Source of the DNA: CAYUST01 sp964447535
GTDB taxonomy: Bacteria; Patescibacteriota; Gracilibacteria; Absconditabacterales; Absconditicoccaceae
Length of the DNA: 64,000 nt
Direction of reading: 5' to 3'
NCBI GenBank assembly: GCA_964447535.1
Contig: CAYUST010000001.1
Span: forward strand, 62,001 to 126,000
Shown: one piece after another, positions 33,048 to 44,723 of the stretch
How positions within the stretch are numbered: position 1 is the first letter of the stretch
Layout of the letters: each line of letters opens with the position of its first letter
Translations under genes and position numbers: made by a program
Notes under the pieces: generated by a model
What the model was told of the DNA's origin: nothing
What the model saw: only the letters and a program-made list of their open reading frames with translations
The model's database searches: none

Positions 33048-33944
33048 ATGAGAGAGTTTCGACTCATTGATGGGTCAAATATGATTTTCAGAGCATATTA
33101 CGGGCTACCTGAACTACACAATGATGAATGAGAAAACATCAATGCTGTATACGGATTTTTTCGTATGTTATTGAGAATGCTCCAAGCGAAACCTGAATAT
33201 CTTATGATAGCACGAGATAGTCCTGTCAGAACAGTCAGAGCAGAAATATTTACCGATTACAAAGCCCAAAGAATTTCTATGCCTGACAATTTCTTCTGGC
33301 AGATGAATATGATCAAAGAACTTACCGCACAGTTGCACATACCTGCCGAGGAGATACCTGGGTTTGAGGCTGACGATATTATTTTTTCCTTGGTGCAGCA
33401 TGCCAAACATCATCAGCATAGCCTGTTATTCAAGATAATTTCCAGCGACAAAGATCTCAAGCAAATGCTCAGTGATAATGTCATAGCTTTCGATGCTATG
33501 AAGCAGAAAATTACCACGTATGAGAGTTTCAAACAAGAGTTTGGTTTTGTGCCAGAGCGTATAGTTGATTATTTAGCAATAGTGGGAGATGTTTCTGACA
33601 ATGTCCCAGGTATACAAGGTATTGGCGAGAAATGAGCAAAAGAACTAGTCTCTACCCATCAAACGTTAGAGAATATCTATGCGAACTTGGAAGCTATTGC
33701 TCCACGTTATCAGCAGAAATTACGTGATGGCAAAGAAGTTGCTTTTGCAAGTAGGGAATTGATTAGGTTGATTGATATCCCCGCATTGGCACACAAATGA
33801 GTAGATGCATTTTTGTACGCACTTGATGGTGCGCATTGGAAGAATGTGTTGGTAGAAGGACAATGATTTGCTTCATTGGAGCAGTTGTGTGGAGACTTCA
33901 AAATCCATCCGCATGTTGGACAACAGCACTCTTTGTTTTGATAG
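33048..33944 (+). CDS. 5'-3' exonuclease of the PolA N-terminal type, 298 aa
   Basis: Structure-specific 5' nuclease that removes RNA primers and flaps. Motifs: LIDGSNMIFRAYYG at the N-terminus, DYKAQR, the acidic metal site EEIPGFEADDIIF, SSDKDLKQ, and the helix-hairpin-helix VGDVSDNVPGIQGIGEKGAKEL. It lacks the polymerase part of Pol I, so it is a stand-alone exonuclease, as in several reduced genomes. UGA encodes Gly at several sites, including the HhH motif and the last residue before TAG. Starts at ATG 33048; TTGCAA and TAATAA boxes 18 nt apart lie upstream. Confidence 0.9.
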
Positions 33945-33953
33945 CAACCATGT

Positions 33954-34805
33954 ATGATGATGAAACGTCTTTTCATTTCTAGTCTCTTGTCTTTGTCTTT
34001 GGTATCTCAAGCAGTTGCTTTTGTTGTCCCTTCAAATAGTGGCTGGGTGACTGATTTAGCAGATATTTTTACACCTCAGCAGGAGGTAGATATTACTACC
34101 AAATTAACCGCTATAGCAAGTTGATATGATGCAGAGATAGCGGTTTTGACGTTGCCTAGTCTCGAAGGTGAGGAGATAGATATGGTAGGTACGCAAATCG
34201 CACAAGAACGATGAATTGGCAACGAAGTACGTGATACCTGAGTACTTGTACTGATAGCACCCAACGAAAGAAAATGGAGAATAGATGTGGGATATGGCTT
34301 AGAATGAAACTTACCAGATGCCTATGCCTATCGTTATGGAGAAAATTATCTCGTTCCTGCATTTAGAGAGGAACGCTATGCAGACGGTGTGATGGCATTA
34401 CTTGCTAAGTTGGAGGCTCATTTGGATGGCAAGCCTCAGGTGGAAAGTGCGCCCCTCATCAATGACTTTCACATTATGTTATTTTTTGTGTGAGGTATGA
34501 TTATGCTTTTCATCCTTTCCCTCTACAAAAGTAAAAAATCACTCTCTCAAAAAAAGGCAATTGGTTCTTTGTGAATACGGAGTGGTGTATTGGCTATTTT
34601 GACTTCGCCGTTTGTTGCTTACCTGGCTCTTATCTTTTTTGTTCTTTGGTTTCTCGGTTCTGTGATGCTCTATGTTGCACCTACAGTACAGGTCAATTCT
34701 CATGGATCAAGAACTTCACGAGGAGGAGGTGGTACATTTAGTGGAGGCTTCGGTGGCTTTGGATGAGGCTCATTCGGAGGAGGCGGTGCAAGTGGCGGAC
34801 GATAG
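33954..34805 (+). CDS. TPM-domain membrane protein, 283 aa
   Basis: Signal peptide (LFISSLLSLSLVSQAVAF), then a TPM domain beginning WVTDLADIFTPQQE with the family hallmark KWRIDVGYGLEGNLPDA. Two membrane segments follow (about 165-180 and 205-235), and a Gly/Ser-rich tail rich in GGG ends it. Such proteins are often called YgcG family and occur near lemA, as here (lemA is 0.7 kb downstream). Their role is not firmly known; phosphatase and photosystem-repair roles are described for plant relatives. Three ATGs lie in a row at the start; the first is used. Several Gly are UGA. Confidence 0.85.
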
Positions 34806-34828
34806 TTTTATATTTTGTTCTTATTTAG

Positions 34829-35440
34829 ATGATGCAAAAAGAGTTATTGCCGTTTACCAAGATGCAACAAATACAGTCTGTGTATACATACATGTTGCCG
34901 CATACCACAGTTCCTTTGTTGATAGTGAAGTCATGAGCTGATTTGCCTCATTTGATGGCTCACCAACATGCTCTACAAGGCATAGTAGTGCTGACACCAA
35001 ATGATATCCAACATGGTGTAGATGCATTTGCCTTGACCTATGTCCATATGCATGCACGTAGTAGCTTAGAATATTGAGATGAAGTGTTTGCAAATCTCAT
35101 CTATCAACGCGACCAAGTAATTAACCATATGGAACTTTTGTTACGTAGTACGTTGATTGATCTGAGAGAGATGATGGTATTGGATCGTGCTACAACGCCC
35201 TTGTTTACCCAACAACTGATTTTGTGTTTGGATCGTCTCTTGTGTGGATGGCGATATGTACAAACTATGGCTATTGAGCCTATGGATCTACTTGCTTTGA
35301 CGGATCTTATTGATGGTCAACGGGGAATTGATACCAAATGACTGATTACCCTTCTACGTACACAAGTGAGCAAGCATCAGCTTCCTAGGATCTATGACAA
35401 TCTTCTAGCATTGTTGGACAAAATAGATACACTCAAATAA
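34829..35440 (+). CDS. hypothetical protein in the TPM/lemA cluster, 203 aa
   Basis: Mostly helical and soluble, with no signal peptide. The first third (VPLLIVKSGADLPHLMAHQHALQGIVV) resembles a second TPM-like fold without the hallmark motif, which is a guess from context. The rest is a four-helix-like stretch rich in Leu and Asp. Three glycines are UGA. It lies 23 nt after the TPM gene and 37 nt before lemA, so it is in the same transcription unit and probably functions with them at the membrane. Confidence 0.65.
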
Positions 35441-35477
35441 ACAAGTATCGTGTTTTATATTATCTTACTTTTCTTAC

Positions 35478-36056
35478 ATGAAAAAGCGAATTATAGGTGT
35501 AGTGATTGTAGCAGTAGTCGCATTGTGGTTTATGGGTAAGTACAATAATCTCGTACGTTTGGACGAAGAGGTGAAAACTGCTTGGTCACAAGTAGAAAAT
35601 CAGTACCAAAGAAGAGTTGACTTGATTCCCAACTTAGTCAATACTGTCAAATGATTTGCAGAACAAGAACAAAGTGTTTTCATAGGTGTCACCGAAGCAA
35701 GAGCTAAAGCTAGCCAAACCAAGGTTGATTTTGATGATCCAGCATCATTCGAACGTTTTCAAGCTGCTCAAGGTGAATTGTCTAGTGCTTTGTCTAGATT
35801 GCTGGTCACGGTTGAAAACTATCCTGAACTCAAATCTGACAAAAATTTCTTGGAGTTGCAGGCACAGCTTGAAGGTACTGAGAATCGTATTAGCACCGAA
35901 AGGATGAGATACAATGAGGTTGTCAAAGGGTACAATGTAACGGTTCGTTCATTCCCTACTAATATTATTGCAGGCTTCTTCTCATTTGGACAAAAAGAAC
36001 TTTTTGAAGCACAAGAGTGAGCAGAACAGGCTCCTGTAGTAGATTTTACGAAATAG
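35478..36056 (+). CDS. lemA: LemA family protein, 192 aa
   Basis: One N-terminal membrane helix (IIGVVIVAVVALWFMG), then the LemA helical bundle with NNLVRLDEEVKTAWSQVENQ, RRVDLIPNLVNTVKGFA, ENYPELKS and RMRYNEVVKGYNVTVRSFP, all family hallmarks in normal spacing and length. The function is unknown across the family; a cell-envelope role is assumed. UGA encodes the Gly in TVKGFAEQE. Found with TPM-domain proteins in many bacteria, as here. Confidence 0.93.
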
Positions 36057-36077
36057 GTATTTAACTTTCTCTTGCAG

Positions 36078-36320
36078 ATGACTATTATTGGATGAATTTA
36101 TGAACACTACAAAGGTGGACTCTATAAAGTAATTGGCCACGGTAGAATGGAGAAGAATCTTGAAGAAGTTATCATATACAAGCCATTGGAAATTGATGGC
36201 AAGTTTCCTGCTGATTTGTTTTGGGTAAGACCACGCAAAGAATGGGAGAAAGGAGTAGAAATAAACGGTTTGATGGTACCGAGGTATGTTTTGGTCAAAA
36301 CTGCTTCTCAAGTGGAGTAA
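36078..36320 (+). CDS. DUF1653 protein, 80 aa
   Basis: A small beta-rich protein with the DUF1653 pattern: GGIYEHYKGGLYKVIGHGR, VIIYKPLE and LFWVRPRKEW. Members are usually 60-80 aa and have no assigned biochemical role. The second Gly of IIGGIYEHY is UGA. Lies 21 nt after lemA. Confidence 0.85.
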
Positions 36321-36364
36321 CATTGTAGCGAAGAATTTCTCACTTTTTAATGTAGCCTATTGCA

Positions 36365-37294
36365 ATGGTTCGTATTGGAACACATACCAGCATTGCTGGT
36401 GGAATTGAACTTGCTTTCCAAAGATCTGCTGAGATAGGAGGTACCACCTTACAAATTTTTGCAAAATCACCGAGAGGGCGATCATATCCCACTTACCAAC
36501 AAGAACAATATCAGCTTGGTCGTGCTGCAAGAAAGCAATACAAACAGGTGTGAGGTATTATCCATAGCAATTACTTGGTTAATCTCGCAAAGCCACATGA
36601 TGAAGCAAAGGCTGAAATTGCCTCTGTCTTGCATGATTTTGAAGTGGCACACGCGCTTGGGTATGAGGCAGTCAATGTGCATATTGGTAAAGAAAAATGA
36701 AGAGCTTCAAAACAAGAAGCCATGCAATTGATGATCAAGAACGTTGGGTATATACTTGATGTTGCACATAAAAAATGACGAGGAGATGTGACATTTTTGT
36801 TTGAAAATACTGCAGGTCAGGGGAGTGAAATAGGATCAAACTTCGAAGAGTTGCGTATGTTTACCAAAGACTATCTCCATGACTTACCGGTTAAATTTTG
36901 CATTGATACTGCGCATTGTCGATGAGGTGGTATTGATTTAACAAAATGGGATGATTGTGTCGCTCAATTTAGCGATAGTATTTGACTTGATCGCTTGTAT
37001 GCGATCCATCTCAACGATGCCAAAGTACCTTTGTGAGCACATCTGGATCGTCATGCAAGTTTGGGACAAGGATTTATAGGTTGGCCAGTGTTGAGTAAGG
37101 TGGTTACATGGGCTACCAAAAACGATATACCTCTTTTCATAGAAACACCAGAACCAGATCTGCGACCAAATGAAATTGCTGCAGTCAAATGCATAGCTGC
37201 AGGCGACTGCGATTGGATTGCAAAGGAACACCAAAAAGTATTTCAACAACAATCACTCAAAAAATTTGCTGCGCAAGCGGGATTATTTTCTTAA
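36365..37294 (+). CDS. nfo: deoxyribonuclease IV (AP endonuclease), 309 aa
   Basis: Cuts DNA 5' of abasic sites in base-excision repair, using a trinuclear zinc site in a TIM barrel. Seen: RIGTHTSIAGGI at the start, HSNYLVNLA, NVHIGK, FLFENTAGQGSEIG with a ligand Glu, FCIDTAHCRGGG, IHLNDAKVPLGAHLDRHASLGQG and FIETPE, matching the metal ligands of the Nfo family in order. Several glycines are UGA. Length is slightly above the usual 280. It pairs functionally with endonuclease III (nth) at 61.8-62.6 kb. Confidence 0.93.
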
Positions 37295-37303
37295 TTTTAT
37301 AAC

Positions 37304-37780
37304 ATGTTTTTGTGAGTAGATCCAGGAGTCAGAAAGCTGTGATATGCGCTAGTAGATGGCAATAAAAAAGTCATCGATGCGGGTATTTTGCTGTCTGATG
37401 AAAGTTCTCCAACGAGAATGGATCAGTTTGCAAGAATGCATGAGATATATGAGTTCTTTGTAGAGTTGGTTGCAAAGTATCCTATTCGTGCAGTTGCTAT
37501 GGAGAAATTGTTTTTCACGACTTCCAACCAAAATAACGCTGAGTATGTGTATGGGGTGAGAGGATCACTCGGTATGCTGTTTCGCAAACATACCATACCT
37601 CTCTATGAGTATACGCCACCGCAACTCAAAAAAGCAATTACGGGCACGGGATTAGCGAGCAAACGTGCAATGCAGTTGATGACGCAGAAGCTCTTTGCGC
37701 TCGAGCAAGCGCCGACACGACATGACACAGCAGATGCCTTGGGACTCGCTTGGCTAGCATTACAAAGAACCAAAAAGTAG
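37304..37780 (+). CDS. ruvC: Holliday junction resolvase RuvC, 158 aa
   Basis: Resolves Holliday junctions as a dimer with RuvAB. The catalytic acidic residues are in FLGVDPGVRKLGYAL, VAMEKLFF and RHDTADALGLA, in normal spacing and length. Two glycines of the first motif are UGA. It starts 9 nt after nfo, forming a repair pair, and is followed by a hairpin terminator before the convergent P-type ATPase. Confidence 0.94.
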
Positions 37781-37884
37781 TTGCAATGTGCATACGATTA
37801 TGTATGAGTAGGTGCAGATGTGCTAGTTTTTGTTGCTTTATGCAACCCCTCCCCACTGGGTGATGTGGACAGGATTATTTCAAA

Positions 37885-37914
37885 GGCGGCGAGGATTCCT
37901 CCCGTCTTTTTTTT
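37885..37914 (+). terminator. terminator after ruvC
   Basis: The stem GGCGGCGAGGA / TTCCTCCCGTC (one bulged C) is followed by eight T. It overlaps the last codon of the convergent ATPase gene. Confidence 0.75.
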
Positions 37915-40351
37915 ATGAGTTCTCTAGTTCATTTTTATAGATATGTTTGTAGATTTCGATGAAAATAAACATGATGACCGCAACAGCTAATGCATCCAAC
38001 CAATACCAACCAATTGGTACAATCGCCAAGAATTTTCATAATCCAGGTAGCATATAGGGAGCTGCTAAAAGCGCAAACCCTCATAGTACAGAAATGAGCA
38101 ACCAAACGTTGTTGAAGGGATTCTCTTTCCATACCGGATCACTGAGCGTCCTCACGGAGAATACATAAATGAGCGAGGCAATACCGAATGATGCAAAAGC
38201 CACTGAACGAGCGAAAATAATATCTTTGGTATCTAGGTATACTCGTACAAACAACACGAAACTACTAATTGCTCCAATAGTAGATACCAATCAAATTAAT
38301 TGTTTCATCCAAGGCGCGACGAGATATTCTTTGGGTGATCTGGGTTTTTTCTGCATGATTCATTTTCTGATAGGGTCTACGGTGAGGGCAATATTGGGGA
38401 AACCGTCAGAGACGAGATTAATCCACAAAATTTGTGATGCTGAAATAGGCAGCGGATACCCTGTGAGGATTGCAATCAAGATAGCTATAATTTGCACGAA
38501 TGCATCACAGAGAAGATACAGAATAATCTTTCTGATATTATCAAACATTCAACGTCCTTCTTCGACTGCAGATACAATAGTAGAGAAACTCGAGTTCATG
38601 AGGATAAGATCAGCGGATTCTTTTGCTACTTCTGTGGCTTCAGCAACGACGATACCTATATCTGCTTTCTTGAGGGCTGGTGCATCGTTGACACCGTCTC
38701 CCATCATAGCGACTATTTCTCCATCATCTTTGAGTGCTTGTACGATACGCATTTTTTGGGCTGGTTGCGTCCTTGCGAAGAGTTTGACATGACTATCTTT
38801 CTCTAGCCACGCATCAAGCTCAGCATCACTCATGGCAGCCAACATATCGCCAGTCATCATCGAGTCATCTCTTACCGCTACACCTAATTTTTCCATGATA
38901 GCGCGAGCTGTACCAGGGTAATCTCCCGTGATGACGATGAGTTTGATACCTGCTTCATGCGTCTTTTGTAGTGCTTCTTTGACATCCTCTCTGACGGGAT
39001 CTGCCAAACAGATGATGCCTTCCCAAGTCAGTCAGCTAGTTACTCACTCATGCGATATTTTAGTGATCGCATCTGAGATCTCTTTCTTCGCACAGGCGAT
39101 GAGTCTATATCCTTGGTCTGTTAACTTATCTATGATAGCCTTGGTATCTGCTATTTCTTTTGCAGAGAGTGTAGACCATTGTATAAGATAGTCTGGGGCT
39201 CATGTTACATAGAGTGTCTTTTGATTATTGGTGGTATACAGACTCGCTGCATATTTGCGTTCGGAGGCAAAGGGTACTTTATCAAGCAACTGAGCATCAT
39301 CGGTCACCGGAGATTGTTGCTGTGCTCGCGTGATAATCGCTTTGGAAACCGCATTATCATCATCGGTAGTATACATAATTTCCTTGGCAATCGATATTTT
39401 GTCGCCAATAATATCAACGACTTCCATCACTCCATGCGTGAGAGTCCCTGTTTTGTCTGAACAAATCACGGTGACTCAACCGAGCGTTTCTGCAGAGACG
39501 AGGTTTTTGACGAGACCTTTTCTCTTGAGAATTCTTTGCATACCAATAGTGAGTACTATCGTCAACGCCACCAATAGCCCTTCGGGAATAGCTCCAACAG
39601 CCAATGCTACTGCAGTAGTGAAGATATCCACAGGAGATTGTCCACGAATGAGTCCAATCACGAAAACGACAAGAACAATACCTACTACTATCCACGTAAG
39701 TTGTTTGCTAAAGTATTGTAACTGTTTTTGGAGTGGTGTGACCGTTTCCCCTCATTGAAGACTACTGGCAATTTTACCGAGCTCAGTGGTGGCTCATGTT
39801 TTTTGAATTTCCACATACGCTGATCATGAGAGCACGACCGTACCCATAAAGGCTCCATCAGCTATGTTTTTTTCGATAGGTAGTGATTCTCCAGTGAGCA
39901 TGGCTTCAGATACGGTGAGTTTGGTATTTTCTCTCACGATACCATCTGCGGGAATCTTACAACCACTTTTACACAAGATAATATCTCCTGGTACGAGTTC
40001 TTTGGTGGGAAGATCTATGAGTTTTCCATCTCTCAGGGTGGGGATGGTTGGTTGGAGGAGGTCTTTGAGTGCTTGTAATGCTTTGCCCGCTTTGCTTTCT
40101 TGATACCATCCAAGTACCGTATTGAGCACCACAGAAAATCCAATAATGACGGTATCTTCATAATCTCCCAAAAAGAACGTAACGCCTGCTGCTACGAGCA
40201 GGATATAGACGAGGGGACTTTTGAGTTGTTCGAGCACTATCTCGAGTTGCGTAGGAGGTTTTTTTTCGGGAAGCATATTGAGCCCAAAACGTTGTTGTAG
40301 GTCTTTGACTTGATCTGTTGTTAAGCCAGTAAAGTGAGTACTATTGCTCAT
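37913..40351 (-). CDS. P-type cation-transporting ATPase (P2, Ca2+-like), 812 aa
   Basis: An ATP-driven cation pump of the plasma membrane. The N-terminal cation-ATPase domain is followed by the actuator TGES (153-156), phosphorylation loop SDKTGTLT (Asp 299), the nucleotide domain, and the hinge MMGDGVNDAPALKKADIGI. The membrane motif AIPEGLLVALTI corresponds to the PEGL motif of SERCA-type Ca2+ ATPases, and a six-helix C-terminal half (SQILWINLVSDGFPNIAL) fits P2A pumps. The substrate (Ca2+, or less likely Mn2+, Na+ or K+) is inferred. Several UGA-coded glycines occur, for example in LGGVTV. Monocistronic and convergent with ruvC. Confidence 0.92.
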
Positions 40352-40495
40352 CGATTAAGGTAAAAAAATAAGTAGCATAATAGTAGTCCAAAATAAAGGA
40401 AATTGCAAAATAATTTGCGGAAAAGAATATGCGACAATTGCCTAGAAATTCATTTGAAATTGGCTATACAAAGACAATTTATCATTTCTTTGCCC

Positions 40496-43400
40496 ATGAG
40501 TGACGCACATTTCTCACCAGATTTGCTTTCCGCTTCCCAGGATAATGCATATTACGCATTGACAATGTTCCCATACCCTTCTGGAATAGGCTTACATTGT
40601 GGACATGCAAGTATTTTCACGATCAACGATGTGGTGGCGAGATTTCAACGCATGCAAGGCAAAGTAGTCTTCAATCCCTTTGGGTTCGATGCATTTGGTT
40701 TGCCGACCGAGAACTATGCAATGGAACGTGGAATTCCTGCCTACGAAGTGACCCAAGAGAACAAAGCATTCTTTATCAAACAAGTGCAGGCGTTAGAGAT
40801 CAGTTTTGACTATGAAAGAGTGATAGATACTTCAGATCCTGTCTACTACAAGCGAACGCAACGAATTTTTGCAGAGCTTTTCAAAGCAGGACTGGTCTAT
40901 CGCGACACGCTCCGAGTCAACCGATGTCCGAGCTGTCAAACGGTATTAGCAAATGACCAAGTAGTAGAAGGTAAATGTGAGCGTTGCAAGACACCGATTA
41001 TACAAAAAAAACATCCGCAATGGTTTATCAAAATCACCGCTTATGCGGACAAATTACTGGCAGATCTTGATCACATTGACCGACCAGAAGAAACCAAAAC
41101 AGCACAGAGGAATTGGATATGACGTTCTGAGGGGGCAGAGATAGATTTTGTGATTGAAGGATACGATGACCACAAAATTACCGTTTTCACCACGCGTCCA
41201 GACACGTTGTATGGTGTGACTGCATTGGTAGTAGCACCAGAAGTAACTTCACTGGATGAGTACGTCCCAGCAGATCATCTCGATGCGCTCCATGCGTATA
41301 GAAAAACTACGCTTGCCAAAACTGCTGTCCAAAGACAGCAGGGCCTCGAGGAAAAATCGGGTGTTTTCTCAGGCATATTTGCCGTTCATCCGCTGACAGG
41401 TGAACGTGTGCCTGTATGGTTCGCTGATTATGTATTGCCTGACTATGGGACAGGAGCAGTGATGTTTGTGCCAGCTCATGATGAGAGGGATCGAGCATTT
41501 GCGAAGAAATATGGGATGGATCTGAAACAAGTAATTAAACAAGCATCTCCTGAAGAAGAGGTAGGATGTTATACAGGGGCGTGAACGCTTATTAACTCTT
41601 GAGATTTTTCATGAATCGACAATCAAGTCGCAAAGAAAAAAATCATTGAACACCTAGAAAGCAAAGGTATAGGACATGCTAAGGTGAGTTATAAGTTGCG
41701 TGATTGGTCGGTGAGTCGTCAAAGGTATTGGGGGAGTCCTATACCTGTCTATTATGATGTACCTGATGACCAGGTTGCTTTTTATGCATACCAAGATGAT
41801 ACAAGAAAGCACAAAGATGGGTTACCTACACTTTCTAGACAAGTAATCCAAGTAATAGTCAAAGATAAAAATTCAGATCAGTATGCTTGGGTCAAATGGA
41901 AATATGATGGTGATATCAGTGGATTTTTCTGAGGTATTGAAGAAGGGGAAGACATGCATGAAGCTATCAAACGTGAATTGCGTGAAGAAGGAGGAATAAT
42001 CGATGTAGCTATCAAACAAGAGATTATGGAGTATCACTGTAAGTTCTTTCATCCTACCAAACAAAGAAATCAGTATAGCATTTGCCATGCTTGGTATGTA
42101 GAAGTAGATCGCACTAGTTGTCAGGAGATAAGTAATGAAGAAAAAATGAAACATGAGATAGTACGATTGTCTGCTGATGAGTTTTTGCGTATTTCCAAAA
42201 ATGATACCAGTATCTATGTCTTGAATCAGCTCTTAAATAAGCCACAGAAAGAGCGACCAACAACGCATAAATATAATGAACACAACCCTGCTCCCGAAGA
42301 TACTAAAATTCCTCATCTCATCCCTGATAGTGAACTGCCGGTCTTGCTCCCTCTGGATCTTGAAAACTACAAACCAACTGGCAAAAGCCCTCTTGAGGAT
42401 CATCCGACCTTCCCAGAGTATATTACTACGCAAAAGTATGGCATACTGATGTGTGGTCATATAGGTTCTTGAAAATCATTGGCTGCGAGATATCTTGCAG
42501 AAAAAATGGGATATAGACTATTGGTAAGTGATGAGATAAGACATAATATTCTCAAGATTGCAGACTTGCCATATGAAGAGCAGGTGTCACGTATCTATTC
42601 CTATATAGAAGATCAACTAGTTCAAGAAGCAAATCAAGCTTGAGTCATAATAGATGCAGCCTTTTTTACGCATGATTTAAGAGAAAGGGCTCGTTCACTT
42701 TTGCATAAACATGGCTATGAAGCAGTAGTTTGATATGTAGATGCCAAACATGAATGTATTGAACAAAGATTGGCAGAAAGAAAACCTGATGATGTTGTGC
42801 AATTTAGTAGAGGAACAATTGATAATTATCTCGAAGCAAAACATAAATTGGAACTCCCTGCTACTGATGAATACACATATTACTTAGATAATAATTGAGA
42901 CATTACCTCTCTTCAGAAGCAACTCGATGAATTTGCGAAGTGACTTCAAAACAAAAAGAAGACCTACCGTCGTGAATGTGACACTTTAGACACCTTCATG
43001 TGTAGTTCGTTTTATTTCTTGAGATTTTTGGATCCTACCAATCCTGATCAATTAGTCCGCAAGGAATTGGCGGATAAGCGATTGCCTATTGAGTTGTACA
43101 CGGGAGGTAAAGAACATACAGTTGGACATTTGCTGTATGCACGTTTCATTCACAAATTTCTCTATGACCAAGGATATCTGCCCTGTCCTGAACCATTCCA
43201 AAAATTAGTCCATCAAGGTATGGTATTGTGATTTGATGGTCGCAAGATGGGGAAGAGATACAACAATGGTATAGATCCTATCGAGATGGTAGAATTGCAC
43301 GGTGCGGATGCCCTCAGGACCTATCTGATGTTTATGGGGCCGGTAGATCAAGACAAGACGCGAAATGATAATGCACTCCATGGTGTCAAAAAGTTCCTCG

Positions 43401-43912
43401 AAAGAATAGAAAGAATTTTGCAACAACCTCGATTTGGGCAAGGGAAACAGGCGGTTACCTCGGCAGTGCATCTAACTATCCAAGGTGTTACTGATGATTT
43501 TCATGCACTCAAGCTCAATACTGTCGTGAGTAAATTGATGATATTGACCAATACAATCTATGATCAACAGGCAGCTACTAGCGATGATATGTGTGTCATG
43601 ACTCGTTTACTCGCACCGCTTGCGCCTAGTTTGGCTGACCGTTTGTGGGAAGCACTTAGGCAGTCTGGTGATGTACACTATGCACCTCGACCTATTGCTG
43701 ATCCTGCCAAAATCATCATCGAGCAGATTAATCTCCCTGTACAAATAAATGGTAAAATGAGAGGAACCTTGTCTGTAGCACCTGGACTGTGAGAGCAGGA
43801 GATATTGGACTTGCTTCACACACATGAACATTTCGCATGATATCTAGTGGATAAAACGATACAAAAGTCTATCTTTGTGCCAGATAAGATAATTAATATT
43901 ATCGTTAACTAA
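40496..43912 (+). CDS. leuS: leucyl-tRNA synthetase with embedded Nudix and P-loop kinase domains, 1138 aa
   Basis: Charges tRNA-Leu. The class Ia core is complete: HCGH (34-37), the ACGH-side CPSCQ zinc pair, NWIGRSEGAEI (UGA Gly), CP1 editing motifs TTRPDTLYG and YGTGAVMFVPAHDERD, RDWSVSRQRYWGSPIP, and KMGKR (917-921, the KMSKS site). C-terminal VPDKIINIIVN ends at TAA. After GSPIPVYYD an extra domain (about 425-570) has a perfect Nudix box, GGIEEGEDMHEAIKRELREE (479-498), its first Gly being UGA. After LEDHPTFPEY a second insert (about 648-824) has the P-loop GHIGSGKS (654-661) and resembles small AAA_33-type kinases, before LeuRS resumes at RRECDTLDTF. The protein is about 300 residues longer than usual. 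The inserts sit where LeuRS normally has small zinc-knuckle loops. The frame is open throughout. Confidence 0.92.
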
Positions 43913-43936
43913 TCTTTTACCTTATTCTTTTCTTAT

Positions 43937-44701
43937 ATGATTACATTTCTTCTCGCAAATCTGTGGATTCTGATTGTAATCGCTTTATTGATGGGCATCA
44001 AAATTATCAATGAATATCAAAGAGGAATTGTTTTCACACTTGGTAGATTTACTAATGTTTTGTGACCTGGTCTCAAGGTAGTGATACCAATCATTCAAAG
44101 AGTAGTAATTACTGATATCAGAGAAAAAGCGGTCGATGTTCCTTCACAGGAAGCAATGACAAAAGATAATGTATCTTGTAGTATCAATGCAGTGATCTAC
44201 TATAAAGTCAAAGCTCTTGAAGTGGAAAAATCTCTTATTAATGTCAAAAATATCGACTATGCAATGAGTCAGTTTGCACAAACTTCTATGAGAAATATTG
44301 TAGGACAATTTGAGCTTGATCAATTGCTCAGTGATAGAGAAGCCGCAAGTGCGAAAATCAAAGAAGTAATTGATGAGAAATCCAATAGTCGATGAGTAGA
44401 TGTATTGGCTGTGGAGATCAAAGATATCAATCTTCCTGAGAATCTCAAAAGAACTATCGGTAAACAAGCAGAAGCAGAAAGAGAAAAGAGAGCTAAAATC
44501 ATCACCTCTGAAGGAGAATTAGCATCAGCGGACAATCTCAAAAGAGCTGCGGAACTCCTAGGAACTGCGCCAGGTGCACTCCACTTGAGAACGCTCCAGG
44601 CTATCAATGATATTAGTTCTGATCAATCAAATACCACAGTTTGGATGGTGCCTCTTGATGTGCTCAAAGCAATTGAATGATTTGGTAAACAAATGAAATA
44701 G
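43937..44701 (+). CDS. SPFH/band 7 protein (slipin/stomatin-like), 254 aa
   Basis: A membrane-anchored scaffold of the stomatin family. One N-terminal hydrophobic hairpin (ITFLLANLWILIVIALLMGI) precedes the SPFH core: INEYQRGIVFTLGRF, GPGLKVVIPIIQRV, DVPSQEAMTKDNV, then the coiled-coil tail ending at VPLDVLKAIEGFG. Length and order are normal for slipins. Partner NfeD-type genes are not adjacent. Three glycines are UGA. Only 24 nt separate it from leuS. Confidence 0.93.
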
Positions 44702-44723
44702 ATTTTTTAGATCTTCACATTGT

